From: Triangularia verruculosa
Taxonomy: Eukaryota > Ascomycota > Sordariomycetes > Sordariales > Podosporaceae
Length of the DNA: 64,000 nt
Reading direction: 5' to 3'
NCBI GenBank assembly: GCA_033296885.1
Contig: MU863905.1
Span: forward strand, 1-64,000
Shown here in pieces: positions 34,559 through 48,734 of this stretch. The position numbers were made by a program, and so were the translations under genes. The notes beneath the pieces were generated by a model. The model did not search any database and was not told the DNA's origin. It worked only from the letters and a program-made list of their open reading frames with translations. The number at the start of each line of letters is the position of its first letter. Position 1 is the first letter of the stretch.

Positions 34559-37500
34559 CTCGGTGTTTAGATTTATAGGTATTACCCGTAATCTAGGTAT
34601 TTTTTCTTTTTATCGTTTGGTTTAGTTTAGGTCGGTTTAGGTATTGCCGATAGAATTCTTTTAATTTATTTGGGTAATTTAGATTTACCGCTGGTTTTTA
34701 TAAGTTATCTGTAGTTGGGTAATCTAATTAATTAACTAAGTACTTTAGTTAACCTTCGTTAAATTGTAAATCTAGTACTTCTTTTATATTATATTTTTTT
34801 TTTTCGTCCTCTGCTATTTCTTAGATATTAATTTTACTCGTCGGTAATACGGGTTCCAGAAGTGAGATGTAAAAAGTGTATGACTGTAGACGTATCGTAT
34901 TAGGTAACTTTAGCTCGTATACCGTCTCCGATATTTTCCTTTTAACTTTAAATAGTTTTATTCGCTTATAGTCTAATTTCTTATTAGGCCTCTTTATATA
35001 TAGGTTACGTATTGATAAAAATACTTTATCCTCCCTCTTTAAGTAAGGTCCTTCGAGCCGTTTAGTGTTGTAGTATTTACGTATATATTCCTAAATAAAT
35101 TTAAGCTTTTCCTTAAGTTTGGTGTATAGTATATATAGTTTTCCTGCTTTTATTACCGCCTTAAGCACTTTTACTTCTGGTCCTTACCGTAGATTTACCT
35201 TAAAACTGTAATTTGCGAAGAATAGTATAATTTTAGTTGTCTCTGTAGGTACTGTATTGTACGTAAGTTGTGCTGCTAGTAAGAGTTTAACCTAGTTGTT
35301 TTGTTCGAAATTAATATAGTTCCGAAAGTATTGTTCGACGATCTAGTTAAGCCTCTCCGTTTGGCCGTCCGTTTATAGGTAATATATTAACGACGTTTTA
35401 CTTTTTACTTTTATTTACTTTATTAAAGCCTTTTAAAACTTCGATATGAATTTGGTATTGTAATTTGTGATAAATTCCTTTGGTTATATATATATTATTG
35501 TAACGTTCTGAAATACTATATCCGTTAATTGTTCCGCCGTCTAGGTCTTTTTATAAAGTAAGAAGTATATTTACTTAGTAAGTCTGTCGATTACCGTTAA
35601 GATATTATTGTATTTAACGTTTGTAGTTGTGTCCTTAGATTCTGGTAGTTTAGTAATAAAGTTTATCGATACCGAATTTTATGGTTATTTTATTACTGGT
35701 AACGGCTTTAAGAACCTGTACGGTTTATGTCTTTCTGCTTTTATTCTCTTATAGAGGTTATACTTTCGTAATGTTTCTTTTATATCCTTTCTTATTCTTA
35801 GTTAATTAAAATACTATTTAATTTTTTCTATTGTTTTAGCCACTCCTATATGTCCTTTGAGCTTCGATTCGTAGATCTCTTAAATTAATGTCTTCCGTTA
35901 TTCTAGGTTAACGTAGGCCCTATTATTATATTAGAGCCGGTAACGGTCGTCCTTCTAAATCCTTAATAATTCTAACTTAACCTATCGTTTTTAATCGTTA
36001 TTATCGATGTTGTTTTAGTACTTGTAGATAGTGGATTCTTCTCGATATACTGTGTAATATTCGGCCTACTGTTGAAGTAGATGCCTTAGTGTACCTTCTG
36101 TTATTTCCTGTAATAAGGGTAATAACTCCTCTGCTATTCTCTTCTTATAGTGGTCCGCCCTTCTATTTAAAGCGTTTATTTTCGCGTTTTCGGATCCCTT
36201 TTTATAATGGATCTGAAAATTAAACTCGGATAAGAATTCTGACTACCTACTTTACTATATGTTAAGAACCTTAGTAGTAATAAAATACTTTAAGTTCTTA
36301 TAATCTATATAAACCTAGACCTTATAGTTAATACCGCTAAAGTATAGTCTCTATTCCTCGAAGGCCTTAATAATAATAAACAGCTCCTTATTGTAAATAA
36401 GGTAATTTTTATATAGTCCCTCTAATTTCTTCGAAAAGAATATTACCGGATATAGTTTTCTATCCTTATCTCGTTATCCTAATTACCTTTTAATAACGTA
36501 ATCGGAAGTGTTTATCTCGACCTTAAAAGGTCGGCTTAAGTTAGGAAGCTTAAGTATCGGATCCGCTATAATAGTGTTTTTAATAGCTTAGAAAGCCTCC
36601 TTTTACTCCTTTTCCTACTTAAATTCGGCGTCCTTCTTAATTAAGTCGTTTAATAGTTTCGCTATAACGCTGTAATTCCGTATAAATATTCGATAAAAAT
36701 TTATAAACCTTAGAAACTCTCGAACCTTAGTTTTTAGTCGTTCGGCCGTTTTTACTTATAATCTCGGTTAGTCCTTAACTACCGCGATCTTCCTTAGCTT
36801 TATTCGCATTTCTCTTAGCGAGATTAAATACCCTAGGTAAACCGTTTCTTATATATAGAATTTGCTCTTATCTTTATTAATTAATAATCCTACTTTATAT
36901 AATGTATCTAAAATCTCTTTAATGTATTATTTATATTCTTTTAAAGTATGTAAGTAGATAAGAATATCGTCGAGGTAATAAATTGCTGTTTTATCGAGAT
37001 ATTAGCGAATTGTATAATTAACGAGGGCCTGGAAAGTCGCAGGTATATTTATAAGTCTAAATGGTATAATAAGGTATTCGAAATATCTATAAAGCGTGCG
37101 AAAAGCCATCTTCTATTCGTCTTCTTCCTTAATTCGTATATGTATATACCCGATTAGTATATTAAGTTTAGTAAACTATTATACCTTTAATAGTTAACTT
37201 TGTAGCCGCGAAATTAATAGTAGTAGGTAATTGTTCTTTACCGTCTCTTAATTTAGTTAACGATAATCTATATATAGTCGTAGATTTTTATCCTTCTTCG
37301 GTACGAAGAAAATAAGATATTTAGCCGGCGATATAGATATTTTAATATATCCTTTTTTAATATTTTCGTTTAAATACTTCTATAATTTTTTACTCTATTT
37401 ATCGTTAGTATAATAAATTTAGAAAAGCTTAAACTTTATTTCTTTTTTAAACTTAATTTTATAATCCTATAGTCCCCTTTTTAATAAACTTTAAAAGTAT

Positions 37501-40437
37501 TTTGCTGTAAATATTAGGTACCTTTAGTACTTTATTGGTACCTCCTTTTTATCGCTTTTCTTTATATTATTATAATAGATATATTTGTCTTTTATTGTTA
37601 TTATAATTTCTACTAACGTAATTATTTTTACTAACCTTATTTTTTCGATCCTACTATTTATATCGATTAAGTATATTAATACTTTTCGTGTCTCTTGTGG
37701 TAGTGCCGTAAAAGGTGCTTATTTTATACTTTGCTCCTGCCGTACCCCTAATCTCCTATCGTTAGTTAGATACTTCCGATATACCCTCGGTCGTAGGTGG
37801 CCATTATCCTTCCAATCGATATTTAGGTTATAGTCCTCGTATTATAATTACTTTAAGATTATATCTTTCTTTAGCTTTATATTTATAATATCGAAAATTA
37901 CCTTTATTATCTTTCCCGATACGGTGATATCTAGTAGTACCGTTTCCTTAGTTACTAATTGCGTAAGAAAGGGTCCTTTTATAATAACCTTTTCCTTCTT
38001 TTTCCTCTATAGAACCCGGGCTTATTATATAAACTTAGGTAAAATTAAGTCTGCTTCTGCTCTATTATCTACGAGTACCTGTATTTAAAAACCCTTTTAA
38101 CGCGCTACTATTTGTAGTCTTTTATCTTTTATGCCCCTCCTTTATACTATAGCGACCTTACTAATATATCATTTGTAATCCTTTAGAGGTTTTCGGCCTC
38201 CGCGAAAGGCTGTAGTCCTTTTCCCGACTATTATTATACCTTTAGAGCGTCCTTTTCGATTAAATTATTTAGTAATTCGAAATCGGCTAATTATCGTCGT
38301 TAAGTTTCCTTCTACTTTTTATTCTTAGCATTATTCTAGGCCCTTTTTTTATTACGTATCTTTTGTACCCTAAGGCTAGCTTCGTAGTACTTCTGGGCCT
38401 TTACCTGCAGGTGAAAAGCGTAATCTGCGTTCTTATACCCCGTTAAGCCGAATCCGTCGGTATTCTCTTCCTAATTTACTATCTAATTAAGGTAGTACTT
38501 TGCGTACCTGGGTGTAACTTATATAGTCTGGAGTCCATCTAATTCGACTGGGTCCTTTAATTTCTATAGGAAGTAATCGTTTAACTCTTCCTCCGATATT
38601 CTCTACTTCGCAAGTGTATTCCGTACCGGTATTAGTTTATTTATTTAGGTAAACCCCTTGATCGGCTAATACTAATTAAAGGCTTTTAACTGGTAGTATT
38701 CCTTATATATATAAGCGACACACTGGAATTATAGTATCCTTCTGTACTCCGGGTGTCGTGGGTGGACCTGCGGAGTGTCCCCTTTGTAATGGGTATATTA
38801 TCCGAATGTTAGATATTCTCTTGATATTTACGTAAGCCTAGTATTAATCGTCGGTTGTAATACTTAATATTTACCTTAGGTCTTTTCTCCCGTAAAGAAT
38901 ATTACGAATTCGTTATTAAACTCCTTCTCGGGGATAATCTAATATTCGTTTCTTTATTATAATTATATAGTTGGCTAGTTACTATTAATAGCTTACGTTA
39001 CCTTCTCTTCGAAGTTACGATATTATCGTTTAATAGTTTCTCGTTATTCCTAAAGCTTTATCATTATCTTCTCGAATCTTTAAACTCGCTTCTTTACCCG
39101 CCTTATAGTCCCTTCCGTATTCTAGATTAAGGCGTTAGCTGAAGTAAAAACCTGCCTTAATTGCCGTATAGTCTCCTTAGAGGGCCCTAGAGTAATGCTT
39201 TCTTCTAGTTTTATAGCCCCTTTAATTAATAGTTTTTATTCTATAACGCGGTCTTCCCCCTCGGAGTTGACTATTAACTTTCCTTCCTAAGCCTCGTACC
39301 TATAGTCGCTATCGGTATAGTCGTCCGCTAAGTCCCGAAAATCCTCGTAGGTATATTTGGTACTGGAGATCTCGATAATCTGTGTAATTTTGGCTATTAC
39401 CGCTGTTTCTCTTTTTTTCTAACCGAGTTGCTTAGGTGATCGGTAGTCTCTTTTAAAGTAGCTTATCTTCCTATAGTTAAAGTATTTAAGGTTACCCTTA
39501 CCCTAGTCCTAACCCTAAGGTCTTTATCGTTAAACCGCGTTGACTTCTATAGGCCTTATGTGTGTAGTTCCGGAGTAATTAGTATCCGGGTACTATCTTT
39601 TTTTTTTATCGTTAGAACGGTAAGTCCCTTAGTAACCCCGAGTACCCTTTTTCTCTCTGCGACGCTGGAATTATCTATCGTCGATATGTATGGCTATGGC
39701 GATGTATTTGTCGATAATATCGGGCCTCGACTCTTTATATAATTTATTCTTTACTTCTTCCTTAAGACCGTTATAAAAGAGCTGTATTAACCTTTTATCG
39801 TTAATCTTGTTACGTAGGTTATCGATCTTGAATATAGTTGCGTAGTCGGCTATTAAGTGCGTCTAGCGTAAACCTGCGAGTCTCTCCTAGGTACGTCTGC
39901 CCTTATTGTACTTTCTAAATACCTCCTTAAGCCTGGCTTTAAACCCCCGGTAGCTCCGGAAATACTGGACCGTAATATCCTTACGGTCGGAAGCCTAGGT
40001 CTTATAATAGTCGTTCAAAATGGGTTCGAACTATGCGAGTGCTTTCTCCTTAAGCCTAATGGCCGCGAATAGCACCCTAGACTCCTCGGTAGTAAATATA
40101 TTTAGGTAATAACGAAAATAGGTTTTAAGCTGGATTAAGAACCCTCTAAGTTCCTCCTTTCCTCCCTTATAATATTCCGGTGCCAGGAACTTAGCTACCT
40201 GCTTAGAGGTAGAGTTAATTGTAACGATTTAATCCTTTATTTGCTAGGTTTTATCCTTAAGCTCTTTAATACATATAATAAGCTGCTCGAGAGTAGTGAT
40301 CTCCGGCGTAGTAGTTTATTCCGTGGTGGACGGCGTAGCGGGTACGCCACCTATCTAAACGTTCTCGTGGTCGGCTATAGTGGTGGTAAAGGTGGCCTTT
40401 AACTTATCCGTGATAGAGTTGAAGTGAGTATATAACG

Positions 40438-40828
40438 TGTGACGAACCCCTATATAGAATTTCTAAAAGGGATACTCGGTTGAAGGCAACTTTTGACAAT
40501 TGGTTCGGTGCAGCTAAATAGTGTATAATAAGATGTCTCGATGTAAACATAAGATCCCGTGAATATAAGCTGTGATTGCATACTACGGAACTATCTATAA
40601 GCTATCTAGTTCCTCTGTATATATAGATCCGTGGATTACCCGGATTACGTTTCCCAAAGGTGATCTGGATCACCTTTCCTTCCCATAGCTCACTATACTT
40701 ACCGTGAGCTTGTCGCTCTGCTCACCGGGATCACCGTGATCCTTTCGCTCCACTCCTGATTGGTCCGTAATGATTGGCTGAGAGCGCCCCGCGCTCCGTG
40801 CGTTGGTCCTTCATCAACGATTGTGACA
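40438..40828 (-). repeat. gypsy A 5' LTR (right)
   Basis: 391 bp ending ACGATTGTGACA. The last ~150 bp (outer edge) are nearly free of RIP changes and probably close to the ancestral sequence. Confidence 0.95.
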
Positions 40829-40833
40829 AAAGG

Positions 40834-42294
40834 TTAATAAACTAAGGGAATTTTATTTTAAAAAGAAGCGATTTACTATAGTTAAAAGTAATATAATAAT
40901 TATTAAAGTAATAAAAATCAGCTTTAAATAAATAACGGTTAATAAATGTAAGGGGGTTTTTAATATTAATTTTATTATAAAAAACTTCTAAGTTAATTAC
41001 TTTTATTTTTACTTTTCCGAAATAACTTTTAATATTAATAATAAATTCTTAAATATTAATAACGTAGTTAATTAAAATATTTTTTCTAAATCAATTAAAG
41101 ACTTAAAGATTAAACAGTAAAAAGCTAAGATCTTAAAGTAAAAGTACTAAGTTTTAAAGTTAACGATGTATTTTAATAAAGAATTATAAAAAATATATAA
41201 AAAAAACCTTTCTAAATAAAAAAAAGTTATTTTTTAAAATAAAAAACTTATAAATAATATAGAAAACGATATATATTATAAATGTATATTAATCCTTTAA
41301 TTATATATTTATTTTTAAATATTTTTTATTAAAGTTTCTTTTATAAATAATTAACTATAGTAAAACTCTACTATATTATAAATCTTATTAAAAATTTAGA
41401 TTTTGGTTAATATTATATTTAAACTACGTTAATTATAAGTAATTTTTCTACTTATAAATTAACTAAAATTATTAAAAATCGTTTATAAATAATTTTATTT
41501 CTTTATTTATAAAAATTATTTTATATTTCTTTATTTTTTACGGTAATTTTATTAAATTCTATAAGTAAATTATTACCGAAGTTTATAAATATTATTATTA
41601 AAAAAGCCAATTATAATATTAATGTTATAAACGGTTATAATAAATATATCTTTTTTCCGTTTATTTATTGTATTAAAATTATAATGTTAATAATAAATAC
41701 AATTCAATAAGTCGATTATTATATAAATAAAATCGATTTAATATTCGATATTATATTCCGAAGTAATTTCTTTAATAAATTTTAACCGCTATTTTAATTA
41801 CTTAAAAATCTATTTAATTATTATATAGAAATATACGTAGGTAAAATTATATAGCTTTTTCGCCGTTTTTAAGATATTTAAACTATTTTATTAATCTTAA
41901 AAATAATATTATATTATTAAAAATAATATTATTATATTTTATTTAAAAAAGAATTTAAAATCCGTAAAGTAATACCTTTTTAATAATAGTTTAAATCCTT
42001 TATTAAATATTATTATAAATAATTATTTATTGTTTATTAAACTTTTAATATTAATTAATATATATAAAAAAATCTATTGAATTTAATTATAGTAAATATA
42101 TTTTAAAAAATTTAACTTTCATAATTATATCAATATAGTAATTCCTGTATAAATATTTTAATATAAATATAAATACCGTTAATAACGCCGATTACCCTTA
42201 TAAAATTATTAGAGTTTTAAATTTATTTTTTAATATTTAAAAAACTTTTAAAATTATTTATTTAAATCGTTAAATAAATTTTATATAAAACTTA
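40834..42294. repeat. extremely AT-rich old repeat, right part
   Basis: Continuation of 31965-33291 beyond gypsy A: after the second AAAGG the same TTAATAA-type composition resumes. No frame or structure is recognisable. It abuts the copia C2 LTR start at 42295. Confidence 0.65.
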
Positions 42295-42548
42295 TATTAA
42301 AGTACAGCACTTATTTGTAGACTTTACAGTATATCTAAGCCTGTAACCTATAAGGCCTACAATAACCAATAGCTTAGAATCACAGTACTCACCAACGCTC
42401 TGCCGTAGCGATCACAGTAAGCTCTCGGACCTCCAATTCAACCTAGAGATCCGTATAGCTAGCGACCGGAGTTCCAGACACTTAGCGTACGGCAACGGAG
42501 AAGAGATTGGGGGAGGAATACGGAGCTGAAGATTTATAAGAGGCTTGC
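42295..42548 (+). repeat. copia C2 5' LTR, left fragment
   Basis: First 254 bp of the C2 LTR (RIP-altered start TATTAAAGTACAGC), broken by gypsy B at the sequence GAGGCTTGC. It continues at 50031. It corresponds to the minus-strand LTR at 799-1192. Confidence 0.85.
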
Positions 42549-42939
42549 TGTGACGAACCCCTGTACAGAACCTCTGAAAGGGATACTCGGTTGAAGGCAA
42601 CTTCTGACAATTGGTTCGGTGCAGCTAAACAGTGCACAACAAGATGTCTCAATATAAACACAAGATCCCGTAAATACAAGCTGTGATTATATACTACGGA
42701 ACTATCTATAAGCTATCTAGTTCCTCCGTATATATAAATCTGTAGATCACCCGGATTACATTTCCCAAAGGTAATCTAGATCACCTTTCCTTCCTATAGC
42801 TCACTATACTCACCGTAAGCTTATCGCTCTGCTCACCGGGATCACCGTAATCCTTTCGCTTCACTTCTAATTAATCCGTAATAATTAGCTAGGAGCGCCC
42901 CGCACTCCGTACATTAATCCTTCATCAACGATTATAATA
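42549..42939 (-). repeat. gypsy B 3' LTR (left)
   Basis: 391 bp starting TGTGACGAACCCC; the inner end is RIP-altered (ATTATAATA). Confidence 0.95.
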
Positions 42940-43180
42940 CAATACCCCTCCTTCCAGGTCGACGCCCCGACGACCTTAGTTTACTTCATCTTCCTCAATC
43001 ATTCTTCCCCCTCCTTTCTTCCGTAAATCTCCCTTACTCCCTTAAACTATTTCCACTATATCTAACCGTATCTCCAAAACCTCCAGCTTAAAATCCTCTT
43101 AACGTATATCTTTAGCTACTACTATACTTTAATTTAGATACAAAACGATACCGTATTCTTTTTACTTCTCCAAAGGCTTA

Positions 43181-43693
43181 TCGTATAAAATAACTGAACG
43201 TTCTTCTCGTTATAATAAATGTATTTATCGTAAACGTATTTACAACGACACTAGTATTCCGGTTCTGACGCGTAAGTATATATACGGGTTCTTCTCCTCC
43301 TATCGTTCTTATCTAATCCCTAATCCAGTAGATTACATTATAGTTAAGTCTTAGCGTTTAGCCTACGAGGAGGAGCTTACCGAGGAGCGCCTCTAACGTA
43401 ATCAGCGTAAAGCCTAAAAAGCTCTCGCTATATTATCTCGACTCCGGCGTTAACGCTAATATCTATCAACACAGGGTAGTAAAATAGTCCGCCGAAAGCT
43501 CACTTCGCTAGACGAGCTTAAGGAGGCCGACCGTCGTAAATCGGAGGCCGTTATTAACGCCTAGGTCCACGGCGCCTTAGATACTATTAATTAGAATGCC
43601 GTACTAAGCAACGTCCCTCCGATTAACCCTTTCCTATCTACCTAAGTACAGCCCGCCCCTAACCTCTCCGATAGAAGTCCTCTAGTTTCCTAA
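43181..43693 (+). pseudogene. accessory frame antisense to gag-pol, gypsy B
   Basis: Counterpart of 33924-34436, ending at TAA 43691-43693 in one continuous frame. Stops again fit RIP of Gln or Trp codons. At one position copy A keeps TGG (within SWRL) where copy B has TAG. At the zinc-cluster-like N-terminus copy B keeps Cys-Ile after a Lys where copy A has Tyr, so the two copies complement each other. The C-terminus LVS-stop is shared. It lies about 240-750 bp inside the 3' LTR on the strand opposite gag-pol. Confidence 0.6.
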
Positions 43694-43745
43694 GGCAATT
43701 AAGGTTCGTAGTATTTAATTATAATTAGGCTCCTGGGTGTTTATT

Positions 43746-43815
43746 AACCTTATAATATAGCGTGCAGTATATCGACTATTACGTCGGAAGTGCGGGTTCG
43801 ATTCCCGTCGGGGTT
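43746..43815 (+). other. tRNA-like sequence in gypsy B
   Basis: 70 nt with complementary ends (AACC...GGTT) and an intact GGTTCGATTCC box. A 5-bp anticodon-stem analogue (TCGAC/GTCGG) encloses six bases, TATTAC. Same position and length as in copy A; differences between copies are transitions. Confidence 0.55.
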
Positions 43816-46800
43816 TTATATTTAGATTTATAAGTACCGCCCGTAAATCTAGGTACTATTCTTTTTATTTAGGCCGGTCTAAATATCGCCGATAGAATTC
43901 TTTTAGTTTATCGGAATAGTTTAGATTCCCTGCCGGTTCCTACGAATTATCCGTAGCTAGGTAACCTAACTAGCTCACTAAATATTCTAATTGGCCTTTA
44001 TTAAACCGTGAGTCTAGTACTTCTTCTATATCGTACTCTTCTTCTTCGTCTTCCGCCACCTCCTAAGTATTAGTCTTGCTTACCGGTAGTGCGGGTTCTA
44101 GAAGCAAGATGTAAAAAGTGTATGACCGTAGACGTATCGTACTAGGTAGCTCCAGCTCGTATACCATCTCCGATATCTTCCTTTTAACCTTAAATAGTCC
44201 TACTTACCTATAGTCCAATTTCTTACTTAATCTTTTTATACGTAAATTACGTATTAATAAAAACACTTTATCCCCCCTCTTCAAGCAAGGTCCCTCGAGC
44301 CGTTTAACGTTATAGTACTTACGCATACGTTCTCAAACAAACTCGAGTTCTTCCTTAAGTTTAGCGTACAGCATATGTAATTTTCCTGCCTTTACTACCG
44401 CCCTAAGTACTTTTGCCTCTAATCCTTACTATAGATCTACCTTAAAACCGTAATTCGCGAAGAATAATATAACCTTCGTTATCTCCGTAGGTACTATATT
44501 ATACGTAAACTATACCGCTAGTAAAAGTTCAACCCAATTATCTTATTCGAAATTAATATAGTTTCGAAAATATTATTTAATAATCTAGTTAAGTCTCTCC
44601 GTCTAGCTGTCCGTCTACGGGTAATAAACTAACGACGCCTTACTCTTTACTTCTACTTACTCCATTAGAGCCGTTTAAAACTTCGATACGAACTTAATAT
44701 CGCGATCCGTAATAAATTCTCTTAACTATATATATGTCGCCGTCATATTCCGAAACACTATATCCGCCAATTACTCCGCCGTCTAGGTCTCTTTATAGGG
44801 CAGGAAATACGCCCATTTAGTAAGCCTATCGATTACCGTTAAGATACTGTCGTATTTAACGCCCGTAATTATATCCTTAGATTTTAGTAGTTTAGTAATA
44901 AAGTTTATAGATACCGAACTCCAGGGTTACTCTACTATTAACAATAGCTCTAAGAATCCGTACGGCTTATACCTCTCTACTTTCGTTCTTCTACAGAGGT
45001 TACATTCCCGTAGCGTTTCCTCTACGTCCTTTCTTAATTCTGGCTAATTAAAGTGTTATTTAATCTTCTCCGTTATTTTAGCCACTCCTATATATCCCCC
45101 GAGCTTCGACTCGTGGATCTCCTAAATCAGGGTCTTCCGTTGGCCCGGATCGACGTAGGCTCTATTATTATACCAGAGCCGGTAATAATCGTCCTTCTGA
45201 ATTCCCAATAATTCCAACTTTGCCCATTACTTCTGATCATTGCCGTCGATATAGCCTTAATACTTATAGGTGGTGGATTCTTCTCGGTATACTACGCAAC
45301 ACTCGGCCCACTATTAAAGCGGGTGTTTAAATATACCTTCTGCTATTTCCTACAGTAAAGGTGGTGACTCTTCTCCTACCTTCTCTTCGTAATGGTCCGC
45401 CCTTCTGCTCAGAGCGTCCGCTTTTATATTCTCAGACCCTTTCTTATAGTGGATCTGGAAATTAAATTCTAATAAGAATTCTAACTACCTACCTTACTTA
45501 GCGTTAAGGACCTTAGTAATAGTGAAATACTTTAAATTCTTATAATCCGTATAGACCTAGACCTCGTAGTTGGTACCGCTGAGGTATAGTCTCTATTCCT
45601 CGAAGGCCTCGATAATAGTAAGCAGCTTTTTATCGTGGATGGGGTAATTCTTACGTAGCCCCTTTAATTTCTTCGAAAAGAATACTACTGGATGTAATTT
45701 CCCCTTTTCGTCTCGTTATCTCAGCTGCCCTCCGATAGCGTAGTCGGAGGTATTTGTCTCGACCTTAAAGGGTCGTCCTAGGTCGGGGAGCTTAAGTATT
45801 GGGTCCGCCGTAATAGCGTTTTTAATAGTTTAAAAAGCCTCCTTCTACTCCTTTTCCCACTTAAATTTAGCGTCCTTTTTAGTAAGGTCGTTTAGTGGCC
45901 TTACTATGGCGCCGTAGTTCTATATAAATATCCAATAGAAGTTCGTAAATCCCAGAAACTTTCGAACCTTTATCTTTAATTGTTCGGCCGTTTCTACTTA
46001 TAGTCTTGGCCAGTCCTTAATTACCGTAATTTTCCCTAATTCTATTTGCACCTCTCCTAGCGAAATAAGATACCTTAGATAGACCGTCTCTTATATATAG
46101 AACTTGCTTTTATCTTTATTAACTGATAATCCGGCTCCGTATAGCGCGTTTAAAATCTCTTTAACGTGCTTTTTGTACTTCTTTAGAGTGCGTGAGTAGA
46201 TGAGAATATCGTCGAGGTAGTAAATTGCTGTTTTGTCGAAGTATTGGCGAATCGTGTGATTAACGAGGGCCTGGAAAGTCGCTGGTGTATTTATAAACTT
46301 AAATAGTATAATGAGATACTCGAAGTGCCCGTAAGGCGTACGAAAAGCCGTCTTCCATTCGTCTCCCTCCTTAATTCGTATATACGCGTATCTAACTGGT
46401 ATATCAAGTCTAGTAAACTATTATGCCCCTGATAGTTAACTCCGTAGTTACGAAATCAATAGTAGTAGGTAACCGTTCTTTATTATCTCCTGATTTAGCT
46501 AACGATAATCTATATATAGTCGCGGACTCCTATCCTTTTTCGGTATAAAAAAAATAGGATATTTAGCCGGCGATGTAGATATTCTGATATATCCTCTTTT
46601 GATATTTTCGTCCAAATACTTCCGTAATTCTTTACTCTGCTTATCGTTAATATGGTAGACTTAGAAAAGCTTAAGTTTAACTCCTTCCTTAAGCTTAATC
46701 TTATAATCCTATAATCCCCTCTCTAGTAAACCTTAAAGGTGTTTTGCCGTAAATACCGGATGCCCCTGGTATTCTACCGGTACCTCCTTTTTATCGCCTT

Positions 46801-48734
46801 TCTTTAAGTTATTATAATAAGCGTATTTGTCCTTTATTACTACTGTAATTTCTATTAATATAACTGTTCCTATTAACCTTACTTCTTCGATTTTGCCGCT
46901 TTTATCGATTGAGTATACTAATACTTCTCGTATCTTTTGCGGTGGTGCCGTGGGGGGTGCTTGTCCCGCACTTTGCTCTTGCCGTGCCCCTGATCTTCCA
47001 TCGTTGGTTGGATACTTCCGATATTCCCTCGGTTATAGGTGGCTACCGTCCTTCCAATCGATGTCTAGATTATAGTTCTTATACCATGGCTGCCCTAGGA
47101 TTATATCCTTTTCCGGCCCTATATCTACGATGTCGAAAATCACCTTTATTGTTTTTTCCGATACGGTGATATCCAGTAATACCGTTTCCTTGGTTACTAA
47201 TTACGTAGGGAAGGGTCCCTTTATAATAACCTCTTCCTTCTTTTTCCTCTATAGAATCCGGGCTTGTTGTATAAACTTGGGTGAAATTAAGTCCGCTTCT
47301 GCTCCACTATCTACGAGTACCTGCGTTTGAAAACCCTTTTAACGCACTACTACTCGCAGTCTTTTATCTTTTATACCCCTCCTCTGTACTGTAGCGACTT
47401 TACTGATATATCGTTCGTGGTTCTTTAGAGGTTTTCGGCCTCCGCGAAAGGCCGTAGTCCTTTTCCCGATTATTATTATACCTTTAGAACGTCCTCTTCG
47501 ATTAAACTATCTAGCAGCTCGAAATCGGTTAATTATCGTCGTTAGGCTTCCTTCTACTTCTTATTTCTAGTATTATTCTGGGCCCTTTTCTTATTACGTA
47601 TCTTTCGTATCCTGGGGCTAACTTCGTAGTACTTCCGGGCCTTCGCCTGTAAGTGAAAGGCGTAATCCGTATTCTTATACTCCGTTAAGCCGAATCCGTC
47701 GGTATTCTCTTTCTAATTTACTATTTAATCGAGGCAGCACCTTGTGTACCTAGGTGTAACTTATATAGTCTGGAGGCTATCTAATTCGACCGGGTCCTCC
47801 AACTTCTATAGGAAGTAATCGTCTAACTCTTCCTCCGGTATTTTCCACCTCGTAAGTATATTCCGTACCGGTATCGGTTCGCCCATCTAGGTAAACCCCC
47901 TGATCGGCCAGTGCCGGTTAAGAGCCTTTAATTGGTAGTATTCTTTATATGCGTAGGCAATGCACTGGAATTATGGTATCCTTCTGTGTTCCGGGTATTG
48001 TAGGTGGATTTGCGGAGTATCTCCCTCGTAATGGGTATACTATCCGAATGCTGGATATTCTCTTAATACTTGCGTAAGCCCGGTGTTAACCGTCGGTCGT
48101 AATACCTAATATTCACCCTAGGTCTTTTCGCCCGTAAAGAATACTGCGAACTCGTTGTTAAACTCCTTCTCGGGGATAATTTAATATTTGTTTCCTTGCT
48201 ATAACTGTGTAGTCGGCTAATCACTACTAGTAGCTTACGCCACTTTATCCTCGAGGTTACGGTATTGCCGTTCGATAGTTTTCCGCTGTTCCTAAAGCTC
48301 TACTATTGCCTCCTTAAGTCTTTGAATTCGCTCCTTTGCCCGCCTTATAGTCCTTTCCGTATTTTAGACCGAGGCGTTAGTTAAGGTAAAAACCTGCCTT
48401 AATCGCCGTATAGTCTCCTTAGAGGGCCCTGGAGTAGTGTTTTCTTCTAGTCTTATGGCCCCTCTGATTAGCAGCTCTTGTCCTATAACGCGGTCTTCCT
48501 CTTCGGAATCGACTGTTAACTCTCCTTCCTAGGCCTTGTACCTATAGTCGCTGTCGGTGTAGTCGTTCGCTAAGTCCCGAAAATCCTCGCAGGTATATTC
48601 GGCACTGGAGATCTCGATGACCCGTGTGGTTTTGGCCACTGCCGCCGTCTCTCTTTCTTTCTAACCGAGCTGCTTAGGTGACTGGCAGTCTCTCTTAAAG
48701 TGGCCTATCTTCCCGTAGTTGAAGCACTTGACGT

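Larger units (their letters stand above)
33292..40828 (-). mobile_element. gypsy retrotransposon copy A, RIP-inactivated
   Basis: Complete 7,537-bp element on the minus strand with 391-bp LTRs and a perfect AAAGG target duplication (33287-33291 and 40829-40833). The polypurine tract, read on the minus strand, is at 33688-33697 next to the 3' LTR. The reverse transcriptase signature YLDD followed by ILIY is at 36966-36977, the order expected for gypsy gag-pol. All gag-pol frames are riddled with TAA/TAG from RIP. Near the 3' LTR the opposite strand holds an additional frame (33924-34436) and a tRNA-like sequence (34489-34558). It is the more heavily mutated of two copies of the same family. 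Confidence 0.93.
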
